Source of the DNA: Litorimonas sp964565335
Lineage (GTDB): Bacteria; Pseudomonadota; Alphaproteobacteria; Caulobacterales; Maricaulaceae
NCBI GenBank assembly: GCA_964565335.1
Contig: CAZMEN010000004.1
Span: 29,855 to 93,854, forward strand
Direction of reading: 5' to 3'
DNA length: 64,000 nucleotides
Position 1 is the first letter of the stretch. Each line of letters opens with the position of its first letter. The position numbers and the translations under genes were made by a program. Of this stretch, positions 35,441-44,766 are shown in pieces. The notes beneath the pieces were generated by a model that ran no database searches, was not told where the DNA came from, and saw only the letters and a program-made list of their open reading frames with translations.

Positions 35441-36528
35441 ACGAGCGGCCACAGATATCTGAACCCACAGGCGGGCCGGACAAAGAAAGCGGCGCTGTAC
35501 TGCTGACAACACTTTTGGTCATGGCGATAATGGCGGCTTTGGCGGTAGCCATTATGGACGATGTGCGCCTAGCTTTGAAACGAACCGCCAATATTTCGGA
35601 TTACGCCCAAGCCGATTGGTATGTCCGCGGGGCTGAAGATTATGTCGGCACAGTCTTAGGCGATGCATTGCTGTCGGTTGAGGGGAGCCAGCGCAATGCT
35701 ATACTCGAACAACTCAGTCCCATCCTTTTGCCGATTGACGGCGGCCTGATGCAAATAGACGTCTTGGATGGGTCGCACTGTTTTAACCTCAACAGCTTGA
35801 CGACTCGCGAAACGGGGCAAGGCAGCGATGTGGCTATCACGCAATTTACCGCATTAATCGAAATGCTGGGCGTGCCGCCGAGCGAAACGGGTTTAGTCGT
35901 TTCCCGCATTGTTGATTGGATAGATACCGACAGCCAAACCCGGCCGGGCGGCGCAGAGGACGGCCAGTATTTACGGCGAACGCCGCCTATTCGCACCGCC
36001 AATGCGCCGCTAAAATCTGTGATGGAGCTACGCGCCATAGACGGCATCACGCCCGAAATTTATACGGCCTTACGCCCATGGGTTTGTATTGGAGAAGCCC
36101 ATAGCGCCAGTACATTTAATATTAACACGGCCCAACTTTTTCATGCTCCGATACTAGCGACTTATCTTGGCGGGGAAGAACATTTACCCTTGGCGCTCCA
36201 AATCATTCAGGAACGACCACTCGAAGGCTATAACGACTTTGAAACGTTGCAAGCCAGCCCCAGCCTCTCCGGATTAGGAGACGGAAAAGACAGTCCCTTA
36301 AAGTTTGAGCTGTGGAGCGAAGAATTAATCAAATTCGAGCCGCCTTCTCTTTGGGTCGAATTATCGCTTCAATATCGTAACGTACAAAGGTCACGAAGCT
36401 TTCACTTTACAGGACTGGACAGTGATAACCTTCTTCTGACATATCGAGGATGGGGGAAAGAGAGTTTCAGACCGAATCTCGACCCCGAGGCCGATACGGC
36501 GATAATAAACGAGGATATAAATCCCTGA
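35437..36528 (+). CDS. gspK: Minor pseudopilin GspK
   Basis: The largest pseudopilin (363 aa), which caps the tip. It begins with a prepilin segment (DKESG-AVLLTTLLVMAIM) that lacks the usual Glu+5, as is normal for GspK. The alpha domain follows, with CFNLNSLTT and FNINTAQL repeats seen in the family. The stop overlaps the gspL start (TGATG). Confidence 0.92.
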   Translation: MNERPQISEPTGGPDKESGAVLLTTLLVMAIMAALAVAIMDDVRLALKRTANISDYAQADWYVRGAEDYVGTVLGDALLSVEGSQRNAILEQLSPILLPIDGGLMQIDVLDGSHCFNLNSLTTRETGQGSDVAITQFTALIEMLGVPPSETGLVVSRIVDWIDTDSQTRPGGAEDGQYLRRTPPIRTANAPLKSVMELRAIDGITPEIYTALRPWVCIGEAHSASTFNINTAQLFHAPILATYLGGEEHLPLALQIIQERPLEGYNDFETLQASPSLSGLGDGKDSPLKFELWSEELIKFEPPSLWVELSLQYRNVQRSRSFHFTGLDSDNLLLTYRGWGKESFRPNLDPEADTAIINEDINP

Positions 36529-37598
36529 TGCGTGAGTCTCTAATCCTCATAATGCCGGTTGAAGCCGACACGCCCATCCAATGGGGTCATTGGAACGGCG
36601 AACGCGTGGTAGAGACGGGCGAAACCCTGATGACGCATATACAGGCCTTGGCCGATATGTCCCTGCCAGTCATCGGCGTTATCCCAGGCCAAGAGGTCAA
36701 AACGCTGTCGCATGAACTACCGCAAATGAACAAGCGGGAAAGACGCAAAGCCGTGCTTTTTGCAATTGAAGAGCAAATCTCTTCACCGCTTGACACGCTC
36801 CACGCTGCACTCACCGATACGGATGCGCAAACCGTATCTGTGGTCAAAACAAGTTATATGGAAAATGCGGCGGCGTGGGCGAACGGTCATGGATTGAATT
36901 TAAAATATTTGATTGCCGATTATGACGCTCTCGCGGGCGTTGAGGCTAACGCCATTAATCTTGGCGACCGTGTCGTCTTATCTGATCATAGCTTGGATCC
37001 TGATTGGTTTAATGGTGAGTCCGTAATTTTGGATAAGACAACTCTGTTCTCGCATATTGCGGGTCAGGCAGCAGAGGCGACGAACCTTTTACAAGGCGAG
37101 TTTGCGCCGAAAAATAAATTAGGCGGCAGCTATGGCCTTTGGATGCAGCTTGGCGGATTGGCGGCCTGTTTAGGCATAGCCTTTTTAGCCGTTCAAGGGT
37201 TGCAAGCCCGCGCCGTCAAAGCACAAGCGGACACGATTCGGGCAGAAACTTCTGCACTCTATGCCAGAGAGACCGGTCAACCCGCCCCGTCCAATCCCGC
37301 GAGGGCTGTCGCGCAAGCCAAAAAGAATGGCGTCATTACGCCAACAGAATTTCTGACACTCAGCGACATTGCCTTTCGCGCTTTGGAAGACTTTGACGAT
37401 GTTCGCATCGAACGCATCACGTTCCAAGACAGCCGCAGTGAATTACAATTAAGGCTGATCTATCCCAGTTTTGAACGGGCCGAAGATGTCAGCCGCGCCA
37501 TGCAGTCCGCCGGAGGGACATTCGTGCCCGGCGGCGTAAGAGAGCAAAGCGGACGCTTTATTGGCGAAGCTGTACTCAAGCTTGGAGGCGCGTCTTAA
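36528..37598 (+). CDS. gspL: Type II secretion protein GspL
   Basis: Bitopic protein (356 aa from the ATG at 36528) that links GspE to the membrane. An actin-like cytoplasmic domain (about 1-200; VIPGQEV and EEQISSPLDTLH are GspL-like) is followed by one membrane helix (WMQLGGLAACLGIAFLAVQ, about 203-221) and a ferredoxin-like periplasmic part. An upstream in-frame ATG at 36450 would overlap gspK by 79 bases and is less likely. Confidence 0.88.
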   Translation: MRESLILIMPVEADTPIQWGHWNGERVVETGETLMTHIQALADMSLPVIGVIPGQEVKTLSHELPQMNKRERRKAVLFAIEEQISSPLDTLHAALTDTDAQTVSVVKTSYMENAAAWANGHGLNLKYLIADYDALAGVEANAINLGDRVVLSDHSLDPDWFNGESVILDKTTLFSHIAGQAAEATNLLQGEFAPKNKLGGSYGLWMQLGGLAACLGIAFLAVQGLQARAVKAQADTIRAETSALYARETGQPAPSNPARAVAQAKKNGVITPTEFLTLSDIAFRALEDFDDVRIERITFQDSRSELQLRLIYPSFERAEDVSRAMQSAGGTFVPGGVREQSGRFIGEAVLKLGGAS

Positions 37599-38068
37599 TG
37601 CTCTCGACGGTCAGCGCACTTTGGAATGAACGCGAACCGCGCGAGCAGGTTTTACTGGCCGTAATGGGCGCTTTGCTCGGCCTGTTTGTATTTTGGCAGT
37701 TTATTCTCAATCCTGTTTTAAAGTCCAAGTCCGACGCGGAGGCCGCCTTAGTAACAGCAGAACGGGATTACATCGCCGTCGCGCGAGCCTTACCGCAACT
37801 GACCGCGCCGCAAACTGTTTCAGGCCCCGCATTTTCACAAGCGGTTTTAATTGAGGCCGCGCGTAATCGCGGGTTAAAACCATCCCGCGTTCAACCAGAC
37901 GGCAACCGCAGCCTCTCGGTCTGGATTGATACTCCAGATACGCAGGCGCTTTACGGCTTGCTCAACGATGTGATTACACAAAACGGCGCAAAATTATCCC
38001 GCGCCTCCATCTCTTCAACGGCCAATCAAAGCCTGTCGGCGCAGCTCACCTTTACGCTCGCGCCTTAA
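37598..38068 (+). CDS. gspM: Type II secretion protein GspM
   Basis: A 156-residue bitopic protein: a short cytoplasmic start WNEREPREQVLL, a membrane helix VMGALLGLFVFWQFILNPV (about 22-40), then a ferredoxin-like periplasmic domain. Last visible gene of the gsp operon. It ends convergently, overlapping the last 4 bases of ada. Confidence 0.9.
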   Translation: MLSTVSALWNEREPREQVLLAVMGALLGLFVFWQFILNPVLKSKSDAEAALVTAERDYIAVARALPQLTAPQTVSGPAFSQAVLIEAARNRGLKPSRVQPDGNRSLSVWIDTPDTQALYGLLNDVITQNGAKLSRASISSTANQSLSAQLTFTLAP

Positions 38069-39108
38069 AGCGTCACGCCTTCCAAACTCAGTAAGGCCTT
38101 CTTTCGGTCAACACCGCCCGCATAGCCGCCGAGCCCGCCGTCTTTTGCGATCACGCGGTGACACGGCACAATCAGAGCCAAGCCATTTTTCGCATTCGAC
38201 CCCGCCACGGCCCGCACGGCTTTTTCATTGCCGACAGCCACGGCCAAGTCTGCATAAGAACGTGTCTCGCCGTAAGGGATTTTTGCGAGTTCGGCCCATG
38301 TCCGTTTTTGGAAATCAGTCCCCGTCAAAGTCAAAGGCGTTGTGAACCTCTTTAAATCCCCCGCGAAATAAGCGCGTAATTCTGATTCAATTTGCTCGGC
38401 AATCGCAGTGCGTCCCATAAGAATGGGGCGTTTATGAAGACGGTGCAAACGTTTGACTTGCGCCAGCATTTTTACGCGATTGGTAAATTCCAACATATAG
38501 AGCGCGGTCTCATCAGAGATGCTCACCATACGGCCCATGGCCGTTTCATGCCACGCCACGGATAGCGGGTTATCGGTATTTAACTTGGAGTGGGCAGGGG
38601 CATCGCCAAATAAATCGCCGTAAGCGGCGCGAAATCCTGACGGACTCTCAAAACAAGCCTCCAGTTGCGCCATAATCACACTCTCCCCGTTACTTATACT
38701 GTGTGCGGAGCGTCCCAATCGCACCCAACGAATATAATCCTTCAAGCCAAACCCCGTATGCGTTTTAAACTGGCGGCGCAATGTCGTGGGAGCAAAGCCT
38801 CTGGCTTCTAGAGCTTGCCCCGACCAATCGTGATCGGGGTTCTGAAAAATATCCTCCATCAAGGCTTCCAATACACGGTGCTGGCCGCCCAGAGGATGAC
38901 AACGTTTGCAAGGTCTGAACCCTATTTGCAATGCTTCTGAAGGCGCCGCAAAAAACTGACAGTTTTTACGCAAAGGCAATCTCGCGGGACAGCCGGGCCT
39001 GCAAAAAATTCCTGTAGACGTGACGCCTAATATGAAATCATGGCCCTTTGCGATGTCTCTATCTTTCAAGATTTCATAGCGTGCATCATCTGTAATTCTA
39101 TCGCTCAT
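38065..39108 (-). CDS. ada: Bifunctional DNA repair methyltransferase / transcriptional activator Ada
   Basis: Repairs O6-methylguanine and methylphosphotriesters and activates the adaptive response. The 347-aa protein (start MSDRITDDARYE at 39108) has the N-terminal zinc domain with the acceptor cysteine in TGIFCRPGCPARLP and RPCKRC. An AraC-type helix-turn-helix follows (about 85-165), then the C-terminal methyltransferase with the active site PCHRVI (about 315-320). The region upstream holds a sequence resembling an Ada box. Confidence 0.95.
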   Translation of the reverse strand: MSDRITDDARYEILKDRDIAKGHDFILGVTSTGIFCRPGCPARLPLRKNCQFFAAPSEALQIGFRPCKRCHPLGGQHRVLEALMEDIFQNPDHDWSGQALEARGFAPTTLRRQFKTHTGFGLKDYIRWVRLGRSAHSISNGESVIMAQLEACFESPSGFRAAYGDLFGDAPAHSKLNTDNPLSVAWHETAMGRMVSISDETALYMLEFTNRVKMLAQVKRLHRLHKRPILMGRTAIAEQIESELRAYFAGDLKRFTTPLTLTGTDFQKRTWAELAKIPYGETRSYADLAVAVGNEKAVRAVAGSNAKNGLALIVPCHRVIAKDGGLGGYAGGVDRKKALLSLEGVTL

Positions 39109-39190
39109 ACAGAGTGCATAGCATGCAGGTGACAGGCAGACGCCGAAAAACGACCATCGCACTCAATTTTCTTAACCGAGGTCTTTCGCC

Positions 39191-39203
39191 GCGCTTTAAA
39201 TTT
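39191..39203 (-). promoter_or_regulatory. Ada-box-like sequence upstream of ada
   Basis: On the minus strand AAATTTAAAGCGC resembles the core of the Escherichia coli ada operator (AATTAAAGCGCAA). It lies about 85 bases upstream of the ada start. The match is partial and could be chance. Confidence 0.25.
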
Positions 39204-39243
39204 GCGTCTTTACGCCCCTAGGCAGTTTGCCCATAACGCAGTT

Positions 39244-40992
39244 ATGACAGTTAAAACCCCTTCTTCTTTTCGCGCCTTAATGCAATTCGTCTTAGGCTCT
39301 CTTTTGGTGATCGGCGTATCGGCCTGTAACAAGGCACCAAAATCAGAGCTCGCGGCAGAGGCTCTTATTCAAACTCCGCAAGGAGTAGTTCAAGGCGTGA
39401 CCACGGAAACCGAAGGCATTTATACTTTTAATGGCCTGCCTTTTGCTGCGCCGCCTGTGGGTGATTTACGCTGGGCCGCACCGGCCCCTGCGCCGTCTTG
39501 GAAAGAAACCCGCCTCGCACAAGAGTTTGGGAATCGGTGTATGCAGCCTATTAATACAGAAGACGGATTTATGGATAGGCTGATTGAAGGCCAAGGCCTA
39601 AGCGGATTCAAGACATGGATGATTAAACGGGTGATAGCCTCTGCTAAACCAGCCCCAATCAGCGAAGACTGTCTCTACCTAAATGTCCGAACAAACAATT
39701 TAGGTCAGGACTCTAAACAGCCCGTTATGGTCTGGATTCATGGCGGCGGACATCAATTTGGTTCTGCAGACACCTCCTTTTATCAAGCCAATGGCTTAGT
39801 CGAAAAAGATGTGGTGCTGGTGACGATTAATTACCGTTTAGGTGTGTTTGGCTATATGGCGCACCCGGCTTTATCCGCTGCTGACCCGAACGGCGTGTCG
39901 GGCAATTATGGTACGCTCGATCAAATTGCGGCGCTGAAATGGGTGCAGGATAATATTGCCGCTTACGGCGGTGATGCTAGCAATGTCACTATATTTGGAG
40001 AAAGCGCTGGAGCGTGGTCTGTGACCGAGCTGATGGCTAGCCCGTTGGCTACGGGCTTATTTCATAAAGCAATCGGACAAAGCGGCGCTTCGACCTACCA
40101 TATGGGCCAGATGGAGGGCGACGGTGTCGGATGGCCCAGTGGCTATAGCATGGGCGAACGTGTAGCTTCATCGGTCGGCTTGGAAGCCCCTTCCGCCGCG
40201 GAATTACGATCTGTTCCCGCTGATACCATTATGGAAAACCTGCCGGAAAAATCGGATGAAGCCTTTCATCATATTCGAGACGGCTATGTCTTCCCGCTTA
40301 ATGTTGGTCATGCTTTCCAAAACGGACAGATTAATTCGGTCCCGCTGATGATTGGCTTTAACGCTGATGAAGCCACTTTGTTTTTTCCGGATGATCCCGA
40401 ACCTTCCGTTTGGCTAGAAGGTCTGCCAACCGACGATGCGACTGCGCAAGTCGAGAGGCTCGACACAGCCTATGCGGGACAAGGCGAATTAATTCAAAAA
40501 CTTTACAGTCTGGATACGAACTTTGTCGAAGGCGGCACACAAATGATGGGCGACGATATTTTCGGCGTCAATATTCGCTTCGCGGCCGAAAGTAATGAAG
40601 CTTTAGGTTCGGCGACTTATGCCTATTTCTTCTCCCGTATTCCGCCAAGCGAGAAGCAAACACTCGGCGCCTATCATGCCGCTGAAATTCCTTTTGTCTT
40701 TAAAAGCGCGGAGGCAGCTTTGGGGGACTCAGACGAAGACAAAGTTTTGTCGGATTATATGGCAACCTATTGGACGAACTTTGCCAAGAGCGGCGACCCA
40801 AGCCTACCTGCGGCAGTGCCGACGCTTTGGCCCTCTTATCAAGATACGGCGTGGCTTGAATTCTCCGCCAATACAGGAAAGCCTGTCACGTCAGTTCAGC
40901 AAGATATTCGCGAAGAAAAACTGGATGCTTTGGAAACGGGCCTCATGTTAAAGCTTGATGAGTTGCGCGAAACACTCGGCGCTAATCGTTAA
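39244..40992 (+). CDS. Type B carboxylesterase lipoprotein
   Basis: An esterase of the carboxylesterase/cholinesterase family (about 582 aa). The lipobox VSAC (LVIGVSACNK) near residue 28 marks it as a lipoprotein. Family motifs are FNGLPFAAPPVGDLRW (about 60-75), EDCLYLNV (about 141-148) and the nucleophile GESAGAWS (about 245-252); Glu/His of the triad are likely in NADEATLF and AYHAAEIPFVF. ATG at 39244 was preferred to an upstream codon at 39202, which precedes a less suitable signal peptide. Confidence 0.9.
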   Translation: MTVKTPSSFRALMQFVLGSLLVIGVSACNKAPKSELAAEALIQTPQGVVQGVTTETEGIYTFNGLPFAAPPVGDLRWAAPAPAPSWKETRLAQEFGNRCMQPINTEDGFMDRLIEGQGLSGFKTWMIKRVIASAKPAPISEDCLYLNVRTNNLGQDSKQPVMVWIHGGGHQFGSADTSFYQANGLVEKDVVLVTINYRLGVFGYMAHPALSAADPNGVSGNYGTLDQIAALKWVQDNIAAYGGDASNVTIFGESAGAWSVTELMASPLATGLFHKAIGQSGASTYHMGQMEGDGVGWPSGYSMGERVASSVGLEAPSAAELRSVPADTIMENLPEKSDEAFHHIRDGYVFPLNVGHAFQNGQINSVPLMIGFNADEATLFFPDDPEPSVWLEGLPTDDATAQVERLDTAYAGQGELIQKLYSLDTNFVEGGTQMMGDDIFGVNIRFAAESNEALGSATYAYFFSRIPPSEKQTLGAYHAAEIPFVFKSAEAALGDSDEDKVLSDYMATYWTNFAKSGDPSLPAAVPTLWPSYQDTAWLEFSANTGKPVTSVQQDIREEKLDALETGLMLKLDELRETLGANR

Positions 40993-41929
40993 ATTTAGCG
41001 ATGCTTTGCCGCTCCCGATTGACGGTGAGTTGTGTCACATCAGGGCGTGAGTAATGCCCTGCGGGGTCAAAATTATGTCGCTCCCTGCGGACAAAAGCAG
41101 GGTCTAATTCGCAATAACGTATACCCGTTTCGGCCTTGAGCGGCGGTAGTACCCAAGTCCCGTCCGGCGCCGCGACACAAGATCCGCCATTGGCGGGCAT
41201 CGCGCCCAAGGCTGCTTTAATCTCTTTAGCAAAAGGCGTATCATCCCGCACCGCATCAGGCGTCATCACTGCTCCTACGGAAACACAATAGCTTCGCCCT
41301 TCTTTGGCGAGGACGGGCGTGAGGTCATCCGTATTCCGGACATTCCCGGGCCAGCAGGCAATATGTAAATCCTCACCTTGTGCGTAAAGGGCCGCGCGGG
41401 AAAGCGGCATCCAGTTCTCCCAACAATTTAGTCCTCCGACAGTAAAGTCTCCTAGTTTGTGCGTGACTAATCCCGCTCCATCGCCCGGACTCCAAACCAG
41501 TCTTTCTTCAAAAGTCGGCTGTAGCTTACGGTGTATGGAGCTAATCACCCCTGCCTTATTTATATAAACGAAAGAGCAATAGAGCGAATGTCCCGAGCGG
41601 TCCCGCGGACGTTCAATAATGCCCAAATAAGCCGCCATATTCGCGGCTTTCAGCGCGACGCAAACTTCGTCCAAATGACCATCTTCTATTGTGACGGCTT
41701 GGTCCGAGTAATGCGCAAATATCTCTTTTTGTTTTGGGTCATCGAAGGCCGCACCGCCTGTCCCGTCAAGCCAAAACGGATAGCCCGGAACAAAGCCCTC
41801 AGCGAAAACAATAAGGTCAGCTTTCTGGGCTTCGGCCTCTTGAATAGTCGATATAACTTTGGACAGGCCCGCCTCACGGCTAAGCCAAGCCGGCGTTAAT
41901 TGCGGAAGAGCCAATTTCAAAAGAGTCAT
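40982..41929 (-). CDS. Nitrilase / carbon-nitrogen hydrolase
   Basis: A 315-residue CN-hydrolase with the Glu-Lys-Cys triad: Glu in VFAEGFVPGYPFW (about 43), Lys in HRKLQPTFEERLVW (about 133) and Cys in GGLNCWENWMPL (about 167). The LQPTxxER and NCWENxxP patterns match true nitrilases and cyanide hydratases more than amidases. The last 11 bases overlap the convergent esterase gene. Confidence 0.9.
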   Translation of the reverse strand: MTLLKLALPQLTPAWLSREAGLSKVISTIQEAEAQKADLIVFAEGFVPGYPFWLDGTGGAAFDDPKQKEIFAHYSDQAVTIEDGHLDEVCVALKAANMAAYLGIIERPRDRSGHSLYCSFVYINKAGVISSIHRKLQPTFEERLVWSPGDGAGLVTHKLGDFTVGGLNCWENWMPLSRAALYAQGEDLHIACWPGNVRNTDDLTPVLAKEGRSYCVSVGAVMTPDAVRDDTPFAKEIKAALGAMPANGGSCVAAPDGTWVLPPLKAETGIRYCELDPAFVRRERHNFDPAGHYSRPDVTQLTVNRERQSIAKFND

Positions 41930-41988
41930 TTTTTATCCTATTTTCGATCACAATGTCTGCGCGATTTTTTACGCGGTATTAACTCTAC

Positions 41989-42012
41989 ATCAAAGCATTT
42001 TGATAATTTGAT
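41989..42012. promoter_or_regulatory. Palindrome upstream of the TadG-like gene
   Basis: ATCAAA-GCAT-TTTGAT (41989-42004) is a perfect 6-bp inverted repeat, followed by another TTTGAT half-site at 42007-42012. It lies 30-54 bases before the start codon of the TadG-like gene, a place suited to an operator. Confidence 0.4.
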
Positions 42013-42042
42013 CATGTTAAGTTTTTAAAACAGGAGTGGGAC

Positions 42043-43431
42043 ATGATAAAAAGTTTTCTAAAATCTACACGCGGAAATATGGCGATTACGACTGCCATTG
42101 GTATGTCTACTATTTTGATCGCCATTGGCGCGGCGTATGACTTATCCGCAACATCCAATAAGCAAAAATCTTTGCAAGATATGGTCGATAACGCAACCTT
42201 GGCCGCTGCGAAGTCTAAGAAGAAAAAGAAAAGCGAGCTTAAGGTTATCGTTGAGAAAGTTTTGGAATACCACAACACTGATAATTGGCCCCTCAAAACT
42301 ACCATCTCGGTTAAAGATGACGTCCTCTATGTCAAAGCGGCTACCTCTTATGACACTCTAATCATGGGTATGGTCGGTAAAAAGAAAGTAGCCGTTGCCG
42401 CAGACGCGGCATCGCCCTTAGCCGTCGATGTGCCGATTAACTTGGCCCTCGTTTTGGATACAACCGGGTCCATGGCTGGCAATAATATTAAAGATCTTAA
42501 AAAAGCTTCTGCAAGCATGCTGAAAGAGCTGGAAGTATTTGACAACAAACTCAAAATCGCCGTCATACCCTTCGGGAAATATGTCAATGTTGGCTTGAAA
42601 CAGAAAAAAGCCAACTGGCTGGATATCTCAAAAGACGGGACTTTCACCGAGCAAGAACATTGCTATGATGAGCAGCGCACCATCAAAGAACGAGTCTGTA
42701 AAGGAAACGGTACTTTTTCCAGTCGTGATAATTATGACGATGGCGTTTACACAGGAACATCGACTTGGGAAAATAAAGATTGTGAACCTGGCATATATGA
42801 ACCGACAGGTAAGCGTATATGCGAAATGCGTAAAACTGAATATACTTGGTATGGATGTGTGGGCTCCAGACAAAGTCCTTATAATGAGCAAGCCCCCTAT
42901 GCGTCGCGAAAAATTCCGGGCATCATGAATGAAACCTGCGGGTCAGAAATGATTAAACTCACATCGAATATCAAAAACGTTGAAAAAACAATTGATAATC
43001 TGACCACCTCCGGAGAGACATATTTACCCTCTGGTGTCATGTGGGGATGGAGAACCCTGCAAAAGGACCAGCCCTTCACAGAGATAGCGAAACTTGGAAA
43101 ACGCAAACAAAAATACATGACGAACGCCATGGTCATCATGACGGATGGTGAGAATACGCTCTCCCAAGGGTCTGACGAGCACCATAACGGCAGTGATACG
43201 GACGCCGCCAATAAACGGACAGCAGCCTTGTGTGAGCTCGCGAAAAAAGACGAGATTGACGTCTATACTGTTGGCTATCGTATGGGAACCGGCCGCGGGG
43301 ATATGGAAACGTTGCTGAGGAATTGTGCCAGCAATCCAAAGAATTATTTCGATGCCGGAAATGCGGCAGAGCTTGAGAAAGCTTTTAAGGATATCGCCAA
43401 TAGTTTGGACTTCACACGCCTAACTTTATAA
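42043..43431 (+). CDS. TadG-like VWA-domain protein (Tad/Flp pilus-associated)
   Basis: A 462-residue protein. The N-terminal TadE/G-like helix (STRGNMAITTAIGMSTILIA) carries it in the membrane; a von Willebrand A domain follows, with the MIDAS motif DTTGSMAG (D139) and MTDGEN near 366. Between them (about 200-310) is an insertion with six cysteines (in EHCYDE, RVCKGN, KDCEPG, RICEMR, YGCVGS, ETCGSE), possibly disulfide-bonded outside the cytoplasm. AGGAGT precedes the ATG. No other tad gene is in the window. Confidence 0.85.
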   Translation: MIKSFLKSTRGNMAITTAIGMSTILIAIGAAYDLSATSNKQKSLQDMVDNATLAAAKSKKKKKSELKVIVEKVLEYHNTDNWPLKTTISVKDDVLYVKAATSYDTLIMGMVGKKKVAVAADAASPLAVDVPINLALVLDTTGSMAGNNIKDLKKASASMLKELEVFDNKLKIAVIPFGKYVNVGLKQKKANWLDISKDGTFTEQEHCYDEQRTIKERVCKGNGTFSSRDNYDDGVYTGTSTWENKDCEPGIYEPTGKRICEMRKTEYTWYGCVGSRQSPYNEQAPYASRKIPGIMNETCGSEMIKLTSNIKNVEKTIDNLTTSGETYLPSGVMWGWRTLQKDQPFTEIAKLGKRKQKYMTNAMVIMTDGENTLSQGSDEHHNGSDTDAANKRTAALCELAKKDEIDVYTVGYRMGTGRGDMETLLRNCASNPKNYFDAGNAAELEKAFKDIANSLDFTRLTL

Positions 43432-43433
43432 AG

Positions 43434-44618
43434 TCAGTCATAATGAATTTTAATAGCCTGCGCTCCGGCGCGGGCTTTTTTTCTGGCTGCTTCCAGAGTA
43501 TCTGCTCTTGATACGATAACGCCAAGCCGCCGGGTTCCGTCAATATCCGGCTTTCCAAACAACCTCAAATCCGTTTGGGGTTGCTCAAGGGCCGCCCCCA
43601 ATCCGGAAAAACCTATCGTATCAGCCTTGCCCTGCCCCATAATAACCGCTGAGGCCGACGGGCCATATTGTTCGATATTCGGAACGGGCAAGCCAAGAAT
43701 AGCGCGGGCATGGAGTGCAAATTCAGAGAGGTTTTGACTTATTAAAGTGACAAGACCGGTATCATGCGGCCTCGGAGACACTTCTGAAAAAATCACCTCA
43801 TTCCCTTTGACAAATAATTCGACCCCAAAAACGCCGTATCCGCCTAAGGCTTCTGTAATAGCCGCCGCCATATCTTGTGCCGATTTTAAGGCCGGTTTGG
43901 ACATGGGCTGAGGCTGCCAGCTTTCTCGGTAATCTCCGTCTTCCTGACGATGGCCAATGGGCGCGCAAAAGGATGTTCCGTTTTTGTGGCGCACAGTTAG
44001 CAAGGTAATTTCATAATCAAAATCAACAAAACCCTCCACAATGATACGCGACGGCCCTGTCCTTCCGCCTGATTGAGAGTAAGCCCAGACACCTTGCCTA
44101 TCCGCATCACTATAGGCCGTGCTCTGGCCCTTGCCTGAACTACTCATAACGGGTTTAACGACACAAGGCAGGCCGATATCACGCATGGCCTGTTCCATCT
44201 CTGCCTGCGTATCGGCGAAGCGATAAGGAGAGGTTTTCAATCCCAAGGTTTCTGCCGCTAATGTCCGGATGCCCTCACGGTCCATTGTAATCTGTGTCGC
44301 TCGCGCCGTCGGCACGACATGAAAGCCCTCAGTCTCCAGTGCCGCTAATTCATCCGTGGCAATGGCCTCAATTTCAGGCACAATCAAATCGGGCTTAATC
44401 TCCTCGATCAATGCCCGAAGGGTCCCAGCATCCGTCATATCAATCACTCGCGCGTGGTGAGCCACCTGCATGGCCGGAGCATTGGCGTAACGGTCCACAG
44501 CAATCACTTCGACGCCGAAACGCTGTAGCTCAATGCACACTTCTTTACCCAATTCGCCAGCGCCTAAGAGCATAACTGTCTTAGTATTTTTCGTGAGTGC
44601 GGTTCCAATTTTCACCAT
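43434..44618 (-). CDS. purT: Formate-dependent phosphoribosylglycinamide formyltransferase
   Basis: ATP-grasp enzyme (394 aa) that formylates GAR with formate and ATP in purine synthesis. The N-terminal LLGAGELGKEVCIELQRFG (about 17-35) and EIEAIATDEL, the ATP-grasp lid VVKPVMSSSGKGQS (about 151-164), and EVSPRPHDTGLVTL (about 275-288) are PurT-specific. It is convergent with the TadG-like gene, 2 bases apart. Confidence 0.96.
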   Translation of the reverse strand: MVKIGTALTKNTKTVMLLGAGELGKEVCIELQRFGVEVIAVDRYANAPAMQVAHHARVIDMTDAGTLRALIEEIKPDLIVPEIEAIATDELAALETEGFHVVPTARATQITMDREGIRTLAAETLGLKTSPYRFADTQAEMEQAMRDIGLPCVVKPVMSSSGKGQSTAYSDADRQGVWAYSQSGGRTGPSRIIVEGFVDFDYEITLLTVRHKNGTSFCAPIGHRQEDGDYRESWQPQPMSKPALKSAQDMAAAITEALGGYGVFGVELFVKGNEVIFSEVSPRPHDTGLVTLISQNLSEFALHARAILGLPVPNIEQYGPSASAVIMGQGKADTIGFSGLGAALEQPQTDLRLFGKPDIDGTRRLGVIVSRADTLEAARKKARAGAQAIKIHYD

Positions 44619-44766
44619 AGTTTTTGCATCCTCTTTGCAATGTGGTTCATAGGTGTTTTACCGAAAAAAGAAATACTCATGAAAGAAACTTCAATTTTCT
44701 TTAGCGTGGGGCGCTCCAGAAAAAGGCCGTCTTTACATCAGGACGTAATTTAGCGAAATTCAGACT

